NCBI GenBank assembly: GCA_019828545.1
Contig: JACVRA010000185.1
Span: 1 to 64,000 of the forward strand
DNA length: 64,000 bases
Reading direction: 5' to 3'
From: Paracamarosporium sp. OC-R06-R3
Taxonomy: Eukaryota > Ascomycota > Dothideomycetes > Pleosporales > Didymosphaeriaceae
Position numbers and translations under genes: made by a program. Shown here piece after piece: positions 43,434-55,201 of this stretch (its first letter is position 1; the number at the start of each line of letters is the position of its first letter). Below the pieces are notes generated by a model. It did not search any database and had not been told where the DNA came from. It saw only the letters and a list, made by a program, of their open reading frames with translations.

Positions 43434-46400
43434 ATGGCTTCGGACAGAGATGTTTTGCCCTCTTGGTAGGTGAGCTTCATCTCTTACCATGGTCCTTAGT
43501 GTTGAAGCCGGTTAAACTTCCCTCGTACAATGGGACGAAAGCGCTTTGGACAGTCTTCTGACAGCATTGACAGGGCCAAACCCTCCCACTACGACATCTC
43601 CATCCACGACATCGAATTTGGCGGCAACTTCACCTATCAAGGCACGGTCGCGATCAAGACGAACATCAACAAGGATGATGGATTCAATGACCTCGTGCTC
43701 AACACCCACCAACTCAAAGTCCACAGCGCAGAGCTCAAGACTGGCAAGGGTAGCAATGAGGCGAAGAACATCACATATGAAGAGAAGCGCCATCGCGTCA
43801 CTCTGGACTTCGGAGAGAAGATACAATACTCGGGAGAAGCCACGCTGACTTTGAAGTTTGAGGGGACTATTAACAATGTAGGGTAATTTACATTATATCG
43901 ATATAATCTTACTGACGCTCTCCAGATCATGGCTGGTTTCTATCGCTCCAAGTACAAGCCTAAGGGCGAGGTCCCAGCATCTGTCGCCAAAGATGACGAG
44001 TTTCACTACATGTTCAGCACCCAATTCGAATCATGCGATGCACGTCGAGCCTTCCCTTGTTTCGATGAGCCCAACCTAAAAGCGACCTTCTCTGTCGAGC
44101 TCGAGATACCGAAAGACCTTACTGCGCTAAGCAACATGCCTGAGAAGGAGACCAAGCCAAGCAAAAGGGAAGGATTTCATACTGTAGCTTTTGAGCCTAC
44201 CCCGGTTATGTCGACGTATCTACTTGCGTGGGCCATTGGAGACTTTGAATACGTGGAGGCATTCACCAAGCGACAATATAATGGCAAGAACCTACCCGTG
44301 AGGGTCTATACTACCCGTGGGCTCAAAGATCAAGGACGCTTCGCGTTGGAAAACTGCCACAAAGTTGTTGACTATTTCTCCGAAGTATGATCTGGCATCA
44401 CATGTTCTTGCGACCTGCTAACAATAAGATCAGACGTTCCAAGTTGATTATCCTTTGCCTAAGGTCGACTTACTTGCAGTCCACGAATTCGTATGTTTCC
44501 CGAATATAAAAGAGCTCGCTTACAGTGAATTGACTACTTTGTTAGCCAATTATATGTATTCCCCCTTGTTGTTAAATTATCTAGCTGACCATTGCTTTCT
44601 AGTCACACGGTGCTATGGAGAATTGGGGTTTGATTACTTACCGGTCCGTATACTGCATCTCATATCTTTCCTTCTGCTAACATGTTGTAGCACAACGGCT
44701 GTTCTCTTCGACCCCAAGACTTCTGCAGACAGCTACCGAAACCGCGTCGCATACGTTGTAGCACATGAGCTTGCTCACCAATGGTTTGGTAACCTAGTCA
44801 CAATGGACTGGTGGAGCGAGCTTTGGCTCAACGAGGGTTTTGCTACCTGGGTGGGCTGGTTCGCCGTAGACCACCTCTATCCCGGTATGGATCGTGTGAT
44901 GATCAAGTAATGAAATTACTAACTCTTGTACAGAATGGAATGTCTGGGGACAGTTTGTCGTACGTCGAAAATCTGCAGGTACTTTTAATTCTTGCAATGC
45001 TAACCTTCGTAATGTAGACTGAATCTGTTCAAACAGCCTTCCAACTCGATGCGCTGCGAACGTCCCATGCTATCGAGGTACCCGTTAGGGATGGCCCGGA
45101 GGTCGACCAAATCTTCGATCACATTAGCTATTTGAAGGGAAGCTCTGTCATCCGTATGTTGAGCTCTCACCTCGGCGAGAAGGTCTTCCTACAAGGAGTG
45201 GCGGACTACCTCAAGAAGCATCAGTACTCGAACGCAACTACGAACGACCTTTGGTCTGCCCTCAGCAAGGCCTCCGGTCAAGACGTTAACAGCTTCATGG
45301 ACAATTGGGTCCGCAAAATCGGCTTCCCAGTGGTGACTGTTGCGGAAGAGCCTGGTCAAATCGGTCTTCGCCAGCAGCGTTTCCTGCTTGCTGGTGATGC
45401 TAAGCCCGAAGAGGACGAGACCGTCTGGTGGATTCCATTAGGCCTGCAGACTGGCGATTCAGCAACGACAACTTCAACACACAAGACCAGTGCCTTGACT
45501 GAGAAGGAAGCTACTATCCGAGATGTCAATGACACTTACTACCAAGTCAACAAAAACCTCACTGGCTTCTACCGGACCAACTACCCCCCAGCGCGTCTCG
45601 AGAAGATCGGTGAAGCTCGTGAGCATCTCACCGTCGAAGACAAGATTGGTATCGTTGGAGACGCATACGCAAATGCTGTGGCTGGTTACGGCTCCACGGC
45701 TGGCCTACTTGCACTCGTGAAGCGGTTCCAGGACGAACAAGAGTATCTGTAAGTATCGTTCCCCTGTTCAGTAATTGTGTACTGAATTTGGTAGGGTATG
45801 GGCTCAGATCATCAACAATATCGGCACCGTTCGCAATGCATTTTCCGGTGCACAAGATATCAGCGATGGTCTGAAGAAGTTCGAACTGGAACTACTGACG
45901 CCAGCCACCGAGAAGGTTGGCTGGGAGTTTAAAGAAGGCGAAAGCTACCTCGTCGGTCAGCTACGCGCCCAACTAACTCTTACCGCGGGTTTGCTCGGCC
46001 ACAAGGCTACTGTAGACGAAGCCTTGCGCCGGTTTGACCTGTACGTCTCTGGGGAAAACAAGGATGCCATCAATCCGTCGCTCCGTAGAACGGTCTTCTC
46101 CATTGCGGCCAAAGAACGGGGAGAGTCCGCTTTCGAAGCTATTCGAAATGAGTTCCTCACTACCTCATCTATTGATGGCAAGGAGATCTGCCTTCGTTCC
46201 CTAGGTCACGTGCAGACGCCGGAGCTCGCGAAGAAGGTCCTTGATTTCATCTTTTCGGACAAGGTTGCGATGCAAGACAAGCATACTGGAACTAACATCC
46301 TCGCCAATAACTCCAAGGTCCGTATTGAAGTGTGGAACTTCGTCCGCAACAACTGGGACAGTGCCATATACCCGACCCTCTCAGGCAATCTTGTTGTGCT

Positions 46401-46608
46401 TGAGCGCTTCCTGCGCTTCGGCTTGAACAAGTTTGCGGACGACAAGATTGCAGATGAGATCGCAGAGTTCTTCAAGGGCAAGGACAACCGTGGCTACGAC
46501 AAGGGCCTAGATGTTATCGATGACACCATCCGAAGCCACGCCAAGTACAAGAACCGGGATGAGGGTGTTGTGCGCGAGTGGCTGAAGACTAATGGTTACT
46601 TGCAGTGA
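43434..46608 (+). CDS. M1 zinc aminopeptidase, Aap1/Ape2 (puromycin-sensitive) type
   Basis: Cuts N-terminal residues from peptides; soluble enzyme of cytosol and possibly vacuole. Nine exons: 43434-43465, 43574-43877, 43926-44384, 44434-44490, 44603-44643, 44691-44884, 44934-44959, 45018-45748 and 45795-46608; 885 aa. The start at 43434 gives [10 protein letters not shown] then [18 protein letters not shown], the family N-terminus, by a 108-nt intron; an ATG at 43530 lies inside that intron. The exopeptidase motif GAMEN is at 287-291. Zinc site HELAHQWFG is at 323-331, with the third ligand Glu346 in LWLNEGFA. The C-terminal ERAP1-like helical half is complete and ends KTNGYLQ. Exons 5 and 7 in this count are only 41 and 26 nt, which simple ORF scans miss. 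Confidence 0.92.
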
Positions 46609-47208
46609 CTTGGAGCTAGACTTTGAGGAAGGTAAGATGGTATAAGCCTGGTTAGAATTACAATAGTGGACCAAGATTCTAGGTTTATTGTGTTGCATAA
46701 TAAGAGATAATGTAGAGGCCAACGATGCTTAGGTGTTGTTCCTTGATTGTAGGCAAGCAGGTTTCAGATACTGGTATATATCAGACATGGAAAGACATCC
46801 TACGATATAGTCCAGAAGAAGAAGAAAAATAATTTGGTGTCATACACCGTGTTTACTTTATTTGCAGCTCAGGCCCTGACGCATATGGTTATTGCTCTAC
46901 AAAAGGCGCGGTCAGGATGAATGTCGTGTTGTGCTGGACAACGAGCCCGCTCTACATTTCTGGCCGTTTCAACACCTGGAGATCACCGGACACAGCCTCG
47001 ATCTGCGACGTCCGCAAAAGCGTCTCTTAGACTGCTGCTCTGCCTCCGTACTTCTCAACCTACTCGGGCCGTAGCCAGCCTATCCGATAGTGGCATACCC
47101 TGAACATCGTGTGGTGTCTCTCCCGCCGACCGTCTGGGTATCTCATATTTCCCTACCTCCATTAATCCCTAGCATTTTTCTATCCACATCTTCCTGGCCT
47201 GGATCTTC
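46609..47208. other. Intergenic between converging genes
   Basis: 3' ends of the aminopeptidase (+) and NCE101 (-). Nothing else seen. Confidence 0.55.
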
Positions 47209-47449
47209 TTATTTCTTGCCCTCGCCCTCCCACCATAGGTTCAGTCTCCGCTTGAAGACATCGACTGTTTCGCTCGTGCTCCGCCCTTTCTCTTTCTCCT
47301 CGCGGTTGATCCGTGTCGCGGCCGCAGCGAGCCCGATTGAGACGGCGAAGATGGGATCAAGGCGTCTGTTGTGTATTAGTATGGCTTCAGACCTTGTTGC
47401 GAAGGACGGAGAGGAATGCGGACCTGGAGATGATGTACTGGTATGACAT
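47209..47449 (-). CDS. Nce101-like non-classical export protein, 60 aa
   Basis: Tiny two-exon gene, too short for ordinary gene finding: 47449-47424 and 47365-47209. The 58-nt intron (donor GTCCGC, acceptor ACAG) splits an Arg codon. The spliced protein starts MSYQYIISRRLDPIFAV. One hydrophobic segment (LDPIFAVSIGLAAAATRI) and the basic block NREEKEKGRS follow, the pattern I recall for fungal Nce101. In yeast, Nce101 takes part in secretion of proteins lacking signal peptides. Without splicing the same frame would be part of a 212-codon ORF with a non-protein-like first half, so the short form is preferred. The non-consensus donor is the weak point. Confidence 0.75.
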
Positions 47450-48305
47450 GGCGGACGTTTTCGTTTCCGGTTGGTATGCAGAATATCAAGCTCGGATATA
47501 GCTAACGTGGTAGGAGTTGGAGGTGGAGCTGTTGTGACGATAAACTTTGTTAAGCTTGCGTCGGTCCAGATCGGGCGTGCCGCTGTCCGTGTCCGTTCAC
47601 AATGAGCCGAGGCCGAGCACAGCCCTGAACGTGGGTCGTAAGCTACCCCACGATCGGCGGCGATAGGACGAACGCAGGTACACAGAAGCTTGTCTGGTCG
47701 CACTGAGACACGCAGTAGTTCTCTCGTTAGAGCTCTACCAAGCCAGTCCTCTGACAAATGACCTTCTGGGATGTTCTTAACTGCGCGTGCGGCGGCGGGT
47801 GACCGCGTGGTCAGTCTGTCCGATGGCGTCATCGTCTCAGTGGCCAAGTGAGCCGCATGTCACGCTGAACAATCAGAAGGTATCTAGGTAACAGGTTTGA
47901 TAGATTCACGAGTTGCTTGGGAATCGCGATTCTCGATTCAAGTCCTGTCATTGGTACTATAGAAATGCAAGGTTCGAGTTGCAGTCATCGCAGGAACATA
48001 AGACATGAGAAATGAGCAATTACCATGGGGTGCGAACTAGAAGGGCTAACCCGCACCAGCAGCATCTGTCCATGCCTGCTCATGCATCCAGTGTGAATAC
48101 CAAGCGAAGCGCGAGAGAAACGCCTTCGCGCCCAGCTGGGGCTTGACAAGAGCTGGACCTGGTGTTTCTTCCACAGCCTCTTCCTTGCATGATTGTGTCA
48201 AAGCGTTATATAAATGATGCCCATTGTAAAACCAGGAACGCCTACACACCGCCATCGTTGATCGAGGAAATAACAGTAGAGAAAGTTGGCTGGATCGGTA
48301 GACGT
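47450..48305. other. Intergenic between NCE101 and ATG8
   Basis: One minus-strand ORF (48309-48046, 87 codons) overlaps the end of ATG8 and is not supported by any feature. The rest should be the NCE101 promoter. Confidence 0.5.
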
Positions 48306-48772
<467 letters not shown>

Positions 48773-49824
48773 CTTGGTGGTATCGGTGGGCGTGGTTGAT
48801 GCGGCGGGTTTCTCTGACATGCAGGGAACACGGGGTATTTGAGTGTGTGTTCGAGCGGATCGTTGAGCGGAGTGGGCGGCAAAGGTGTTGAGGAGGTCAG
48901 GTTGCGGCGGTGAGGGCGGGGCGACGTTATGTAGGCAGCAGAGGCACGAGTCGCTTAGTCAGGCTGGCAATCGCACTTTGCCAGCACGCTGCCTTCACCT
49001 TGACGGAGACATTGCAGACCCAGGCGGATTAGCGTGACTCAGTCGTTCACAGTGTACTGCACCGCCCTTTGTTTCAACCCGGCTGAGTGACTTTGTGCTG
49101 CGACTATGGCTGTGCACCCGTCACGCCAGCCCCCGGACCCCGACTGCGGTCACTTGGGCAGCTGCTCGTGACCTGCCCGGCTTTGGAGTCACTGATATAC
49201 GGCGAGCGACTTCACTGCGGACTGCCGAGGGCTTCATTTGTATGTCCTGCATATTCGTACATTCGATCTGCATGTCCGTTTGCACAGGCACCAGCGTTTG
49301 CCCTCTCACCGCCAATTAAGAGCACACATTTGTACATGTTACGTGCATACTGTGGCTCCGGCTCCACAAGAGCCCAACCTTGCGTGGAACCCCCTATGGC
49401 TATCCAGACTTTGACTGGATCTGGCTATCGTCTCCACCATTTGAACTTGCGAAGCGCAAACACTCCCAGCCGCTCTGGCAGGTTCATCTTGATGCGTATC
49501 AGCACAGAATCGCCCTCCCAGAAAGACAAACACATGAGCAAAACCGCACCACACAGCTCCACGTGTAGAGGTACGATCCATGGGTACTACCGGGTAGATA
49601 CCAAGGTACCTATCGATAAGCACGTGACTCGGGGCCCCTCGGTAGCAAGCAGAGCTCCATGCTCCGACCGTGGTGTGAGATCGACAGCTTTTGACATTTC
49701 TCTGACCACAGCGCCCAAAACGGACGGGCCTGCAGACATTTAGAAAGCCCATCCCTCCCTCGCTCCTGCCTTCCATGGGTTCATTGTAGTTTCCTTTCCT
49801 TAATCACCCACAATCGCTCCCAAC
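48773..49824. other. Divergent promoter region between ATG8 and coproporphyrinogen oxidase
   Basis: 1.05 kb. A 218-codon plus-strand ORF (49087-49743) and an overlapping minus-strand one have no features and look like shadows. An in-frame upstream ATG of ATG8 is at 48820. Confidence 0.5.
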
Positions 49825-51148
49825 ATGCCACCCTTCCGACCGTCATGCCGCGCTTTTCGGGCCCTCGAGCTCCCCCAAAGCGCGGCGCATAGACGCGCCT
49901 TGCATCCCAACTTCTTCACATCGAGACAATTCGCGTCCAGGAGATGCATGTCAGATGGACCCCCAAGACCAAAGGCGGATCCGCTCGAGGAGTGGCGGAA
50001 TCCCAAGCCCAGCAGATGGCCAAACAGGATACGATTGCTCATGCTGCCCTTCATCGGAGCTATCGTTTACTCCATGGTGCGTTCCGACCCGCCTATTTCT
50101 GCCCACAATCTAACAGCGACGTTAGATCACGGACAAGACAATCTACGAAGCTGAAGTTCCGTCAATCGCCGAGAAAGACTCCGTTCTCAAACGTGAGAAT
50201 GGTGTCTCCGAGCAGTCGCCGATGCGCCTACGCATGGAGCAGTTCATAAAGCAACAGCAGAAGGAGATCGTCGCAGGGCTCGAGGAGGTTGATGGCAAGA
50301 AATTCACCGTGGATTCATGGCAACGGGCCGAGGGTGGTGGAGGCATAAGCTGCGTGCTGCAGGATGGCAACGTGTTCGAGAAGGCAGGCGTCAACATCTC
50401 CGTTGTATACGGACGTCTTCCGAAACCAGCAATCGCGAAGATGCGCGCAAACCATAAGGCGCTCGACCCGACCGTTGAGTCTCTAGAGTTCTTCGCCAGC
50501 GGACTCAGCATGGTCCTGCATCCAAAGAACCCCAACGCACCGACCGTGCACCTCAACTACCGCTATTTCGAGACCGCCGACGACCAGGGCAACACAAACG
50601 CATGGTGGTATGGCGGCGGCTGTGATCTCACACCCTCATACCTCTACGACGAAGATGCGATCCACTTCCATAACACGATCAAGCAAGCCTGCGACAAGCA
50701 CGACAAATCCTACTACCCACGCTTCAAGAAGTGGTGCGACGAGTACTTCAACAACAAGCACCGAGGCGAGACGCGCGGCGTCGGCGGCATATTCTTCGAT
50801 GACCTCGACGAAACAGAGAAAGATCAAGAACAGCTCTTCTCTTTCGTGCAGGACTGCTTGTCTGCGTTCCTACCCTCTTACGTTCCCATCATCAACCGGA
50901 GGAAGGACATGCCGTTTACAGAAGAACAAAAGCAGTGGCAGCAGCTTAGGAGAGGACGATATGTCGAGTTCAATCTTGTGCACGATCGAGGAACGGCTTT
51001 TGGATTGAATACCCCTGGCTCGAGGGTAGAGAGTATCTTGATGAGTTTGCCGCTCACAGCGAGATGGCAGTATATGCATGAGCCGGAGAAGGGTAGCAGA
51101 GAGGAGAGGCTGGTGGATGTGCTGAAGAATCCAAAAGAGTGGGTATAA
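49825..51148 (+). CDS. hem13: Coproporphyrinogen-III oxidase (haem biosynthesis)
   Basis: Oxygen-dependent enzyme making protoporphyrinogen IX from coproporphyrinogen III. Exons 49825-50076 and 50126-51148; 424 aa. The 49-nt intron (GTGCGT..GTTAG) separates a leader exon from the catalytic part. The leader (84 aa) is basic and Ser/Arg-rich, then has a hydrophobic stretch ([16 protein letters not shown], 69-84), which suggests mitochondrial targeting with a membrane anchor. Yeast Hem13 lacks this and is cytosolic. Conserved blocks: [83 protein letters not shown] and [10 protein letters not shown], ending EWV. Length without leader matches the family. Confidence 0.94.
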
Positions 51149-51585
51149 ATATGTAGCGTTACGTGTAGTGTATACCATACTGTATCAATGGCGAACAAGA
51201 CTTGAGTAGAAAAATTTTTGGCGCAGCTATGTAACTAATTGGATTCAAAATATCATAAAGTCCTTGGTGGTTCCTCACATCGTGACTACCAAGACATGTC
51301 GGGCCCGAAACTCCAGACACGACTCAGACCGCACTCTCGGCTTATAAATGCGCAACTTCTCTAGTACAACATAGATAGCCTTAAGTAGTACTTTAGCTGG
51401 GTCAAATCCTTCGGACGAAACAAGTGCGGACGAAAGCTCAACCTGCCCATGCTCAACTGGCATCGTTTTTGTGCGAAGCGCATCTAGAGAAAGTAGCCGA
51501 GCAGATTCCCTACCCAACTCGCGCGAGGGTCGTAGCCACGAACTCAATTGGTACAAATCTACGATACGATCTGTACAATTAAACG
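51149..51585. other. Intergenic
   Basis: 3' end of HEM13 and upstream region of the SnoaL-like gene. No gene. Confidence 0.55.
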
Positions 51586-51593
51586 TATAAATA
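51586..51593 (+). promoter_or_regulatory. TATA box of the SnoaL-like gene
   Basis: TATAAATA, 90 bp before the ATG at 51676 and only 8 bp before the upstream ATG at 51602. Confidence 0.55.
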
Positions 51594-51601
51594 CAACCAC
51601 C

Positions 51602-51679
51602 ATGGCATCCGAGACCGAACAGACATCAGCATCCAGCTCGTTCAGATCACTATCCCTCTCCACCACGCACCCAAGATGA
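51602..51679 (+). promoter_or_regulatory. Upstream ORF overlapping the next start codon
   Basis: A 25-codon ORF with a strong start context (caccATGg). Its TGA (51677-51679) overlaps the main ATG (51676-51678) as ATGA. If included in the mRNA it would strongly limit or couple translation of the main ORF. The nearby TATA box suggests transcripts may begin downstream of its ATG. Confidence 0.45.
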
Positions 51680-52221
51680 AGCTCTCCAGCATCCTCACTC
51701 TCACCTCCGTCCTCCTCAGCGGGACCCACGCCATCCCTACCCAATCCACCACTCTAACACCGCGAGAATCCATCATCGAAACCCTCCTCACCTTCTACCG
51801 CTCCCTGGACGTCAAAAGCGAGCCCCTACTCCGCTCCACCACCACCTCCGACCTAATTTTCGACGGCACAGCCTTCGCCTCCATCGGCGTCGGACTGCCC
51901 GAGCCGCTCGTCGGCCAGGACGTCATCGCACCCGCCCTCATTGCGTCCCTGTCCATGACGACGTCCCACAACCTTGCGAACCTGAGAGTGCAGTTTGACA
52001 GTGTGAGCACCAAGGCTAACGTTACGGCGTATGTGCTGGCGTACCATTACAAGAAGTTGAATGAGCCGGCGGAGAACCCGGAGAACCACTATCTGATGAG
52101 TAACTATGTGGAGGGGAGTGTGAGGGTGGAGAAGGGGGAGTGGAAGCTGGAGAAGGTGAGGTTGGAGCCGTTTTTTCAGAGCGGGAATTTGGAGGTTATG
52201 GGGCTGGGAGATTCGGAGTAG
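51676..52221 (+). CDS. Secreted SnoaL/NTF2-like fold protein
   Basis: Single exon, 181 aa. Signal peptide at residues 1-19 (SSILTLTSVLLSGTHA then IPTQ). The rest matches a cone-shaped NTF2/SnoaL-like fold: an N-terminal helix (SIIETLLTFYRSLDVKSE), a strand pair DLIFDGTAFASIGVG, LVGQDVIAPALIASLS, then long strands around NVTAYVLAYHYKKL and WKLEKVRLEPFFQSGN. This fold serves as enzyme or binding scaffold, so no reaction can be named. One or two N-glycosylation sites are visible. It is probably an exported orphan-like protein. An upstream ORF overlaps its start codon. Confidence 0.75.
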   Translation: MKLSSILTLTSVLLSGTHAIPTQSTTLTPRESIIETLLTFYRSLDVKSEPLLRSTTTSDLIFDGTAFASIGVGLPEPLVGQDVIAPALIASLSMTTSHNLANLRVQFDSVSTKANVTAYVLAYHYKKLNEPAENPENHYLMSNYVEGSVRVEKGEWKLEKVRLEPFFQSGNLEVMGLGDSE

Positions 52222-53013
52222 GGTTTAGAAGTGGGAAGTTTGCGTGGGATTCTGGGTAGTTTCGGTTGTGGAGGACTTGGATGGTCGTGTGTTGTTTAGA
52301 CGGAGCAATGGCGGCTGAGAAGAGAAGATTCGATTGTATTGAACTGGCGTGGAATTGTGATTTGGACTTATATCAACGACGTGGGTCACAAAATGATGAT
52401 CAGGGTGCATATTCCATGTCAAGATGTTTAGTAATTGAGAGACCCATTATGTCGTACATACTGCGCCTCAAACCAACGAGCATATCTCTTGCGCTCAGTA
52501 GAAATGTCTCGAATGTGTACTAGAGCAGAACATCCTGATTCACTCCGTCGGTACCCTAGTATTACGTGATCACTCTCAACCATGCCATGCAGCTGATGCA
52601 CCCTACACTCTTCACTCCTGGGATAGTTGATGGTTTCCCAACTATGACAGAGACCTTCCTTTGTACTCCCAGCAAAGAGTATCTACTTTTCTTTGTGCTC
52701 GCATACATGTCTCACTAAACGTAAAAGGGATACAATGCCCGATGCCACTAGCGTACCGCTCAACCATGGGTGAGCCACCGAATACATGCATACGAAATGT
52801 TGTTGGGACAACGAATATCATCCAGAGACCAACCACGATCGTTTGATTAACTACTGTTGTTACCTTTCCACCTCGGATCACCTTTCGCCCACAAAGAGGA
52901 GAGGGTAGTGCAGACACAGTAGGAAGCTGATTCCGCAATACGGGATCGTCAGCGTGAAAATACATTGCAAAACAGGGAGGCAGGTATAATCTAGGACGAA
53001 GCAAGTCGTTTCC
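52222..53013. other. Intergenic
   Basis: 3' sequences of the SnoaL-like gene. A minus-strand ORF (53004-52642) is unsupported and probably lies in the 3' UTR of the next gene. Confidence 0.5.
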
Positions 53014-53403
53014 TCACTGCAATACACACGTATCTTCCACATCCAAACCGTCTTTCTGATCCTTCCGCCTGCTACATCTTTCCGTGTTCGAATCCATGCC
53101 ATTGTCTTTGAACAACCCGGTAACATTGTCCCGGTTTGTCTCCAACAATGCTCCCCCCGCGCCGTCATACCGCCTCTTCTCGTCTCCAAGGGACCGCTGA
53201 GATGACGTCGCTCCGTTACCCACCCGCCGCCCTTGCGTTCTGGGACGAACGATGAGAAGCCCGAGACCAACCAAAGCGGTCAAGAGAAGAAGGAGTCCGA
53301 TTCTCATCCACGACTCCACCAGCCTTTTCCCCAGCACGTCCATCTTCTCTCGCCATCCCAGCGTAGGTGAATCCCCGGTATGACTGTGCATTCTTCCTAA
53401 CAT
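53014..53403 (-). CDS. Tentative one-TM orphan protein, 129 aa
   Basis: ORF with one strong hydrophobic helix (MRIGLLLLLTALVGLGLLIV, residues 33-52), preceded by a polar N-terminus and followed by a basic, polar tail. No family recognised. It begins 22 bp after the stop of another minus-strand ORF (53695-53426), so either the two are exons or frames of one gene, or only one is real. Real coding is uncertain. Confidence 0.4.
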   Translation of the reverse strand: MLGRMHSHTGDSPTLGWREKMDVLGKRLVESWMRIGLLLLLTALVGLGLLIVRPRTQGRRVGNGATSSQRSLGDEKRRYDGAGGALLETNRDNVTGLFKDNGMDSNTERCSRRKDQKDGLDVEDTCVLQ

Positions 53404-53425
53404 GATGGATATGCTGTGTAAGAGT

Positions 53426-53695
53426 TCAAGGCTCGTAAGGAGGCGGCGGTGTCTCGGCCCTTTCTTCTTGCAACAGGAAGAACTCCCTAAGACTCGTCTG
53501 TGCTGTAGGTGACGGCGGGGCGCTCCGGCTCTCAGAGTAGACGCTGATAGTGTCGATGTCCGAGATAGACGGGCGTGCCTTGAGTAAAATGAGTGTGTAG
53601 CGAAAGACAGAGGGTGGTTTGGCCGAGGAGGTGGCGGTGGAAGAGGTAGAAAGGTTACGGCGATGAAAGACGGTAGGCATTACAGGGAGCGCCAC
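53426..53695 (-). CDS. Tentative orphan ORF ending in a PPPPYEP motif, 89 aa
   Basis: Ser/Thr-rich polypeptide with no recognised domain. Its final residues PPPPYEP contain a PPxY motif, the type bound by WW domains of Rsp5-like ubiquitin ligases and common on tails of membrane-protein adaptors. The next ORF on the same strand, with a membrane helix, starts 22 bp further, which hints at one gene with an unseen intron, or a frameshift. I could not find a convincing splice pair. Confidence 0.35.
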   Translation of the reverse strand: MALPVMPTVFHRRNLSTSSTATSSAKPPSVFRYTLILLKARPSISDIDTISVYSESRSAPPSPTAQTSLREFFLLQEERAETPPPPYEP

Positions 53696-55201
53696 CGCAA
53701 AGCGAAAAGATGCAGACTAAGGGTAGGGTGTGGCGATGACGTGGTGGTTCCGGCCCAGAAGAAGTGCGTCTCCACGGTTCGTCAAGGGCTTTGTGTTGCT
53801 GGGTTGCGTGTTTCTCGGTCCTCCGAACCTCTCGTTCGGCCAAAAGGTGGCAAGAATATCGCTGATAGATGCTAGATGCGATAATTACCCCCAGAGGACA
53901 GTCCTTGCTCCGGTACTCTGTTCTCGCCACTTCGTCGCGCGATGAATGTCTGACCGATGATGCTGGCTGTCTTATACGTGTTGTAGAGATTGGAGGAGTT
54001 TTATTTATCCCATCCATGGGAAACACCACCTCATTCTTCTTTCCCAGATTTCCCAACGCAGCTGCCATGGTGCACGTGCGCTTCTGCATGCGGAAACAAA
54101 GGGTTGCGTGCGGAGGAAGTTGGTCGTCGGATGTGGCGAGTGCATGTCTATCCTTGTAGATTGTTTCTGAAACTGACAGCTGTCAGACATTTCCGGTCTT
54201 AGACAAACGGCAAGCTGACGCTGGAACTGTACTATCTCTCTCCGTACATGGTATACACTGTGAAGCGCCACAGGTGACGCTGGAGAGGTGGGTCCGAGGG
54301 CAGATTGTGTGTCTCGGGCATTTGTAGGTCTTGATACCGCGTGGAAGCAAGACATATCATGCCTTTGTGGTTGATGCGGCTTATACTCCTGTCTCGGCTG
54401 CTGTCCTTACTCCCCGGGTGGCGTTATTCGGCACCGGCACGCGGGTATAGGAAATCTGCTCCTGATGCGGAATTGAGAGTCATGCTCGGAGAGACATGGA
54501 GAGACTGAGACACAACTTCATCATATCGGAAGCTGCAATACGATCGAAGCAGCAAAAGTTCCCTCGCCCTGCAATACAGAGCCAGCGACGCGAGCATCGA
54601 TGTTCTGGAATGTGGTCGTAACACTTTGCGGCATGTTTGACGTAGCACAGTAGTAATTTCCCCACATTGAGAATGGTATGTACCCGAAAGGCGACCAATG
54701 TCAAAGGGATCCACATGTATAAGCGAGTATTATGTATGCAAGGGGAGATACCATCAAAACCAGGTGTGCGGTTTGACAATTGACAGATCTATGGAATTTC
54801 AGCATTGGAATTGGCCGCCGGAAATCAGATTGTGTGAATCTGCAATATTAGCGTGGAAGATGAAGGTGGAGGCCTAATTGCAGTGACAAAGATGCGCAAT
54901 GAGGTCGGTTCGATGTTGGAAATAATGTAGGGGAGGTGTTTGAAGGCGAGAAATCTAGTCGTCAATTGGACTATATGCAACAAAGAAGGTTGGATAATGC
55001 GATGAGGAGGGGTTCGGTTGAATACAAGTACATACACCAAATAAACTCTACACAAGTAAAAGAACCACCGCAAGTAATCAAAATATGTGCAATCTGTTGA
55101 AAAACATCGTCCGTACAACCTCAACCATCAAGAACGAAAGTAGCCGTAAAATCTACAACCTTGTCTCAATCCGCGCTCCCAAACCATACACTTTCTGATC
55201 T
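53696..55201. other. Intergenic, 1.5 kb without a supported gene
   Basis: Overlapping ORFs of 60-145 codons on both strands have no features. Contains the 3' region of the metalloprotease gene. Confidence 0.45.

Noticed and set aside
47450..47847. N-terminal part of the 212-codon ORF that contains NCE101
   Set aside because: This stretch lacks family resemblance; the spliced 60-aa protein starting at 47449 matches the family length and start.
49087..49743. 218-codon plus-strand ORF between ATG8 and HEM13
   Set aside because: No features, and an opposite-strand ORF covers the same stretch; more likely promoter sequence.
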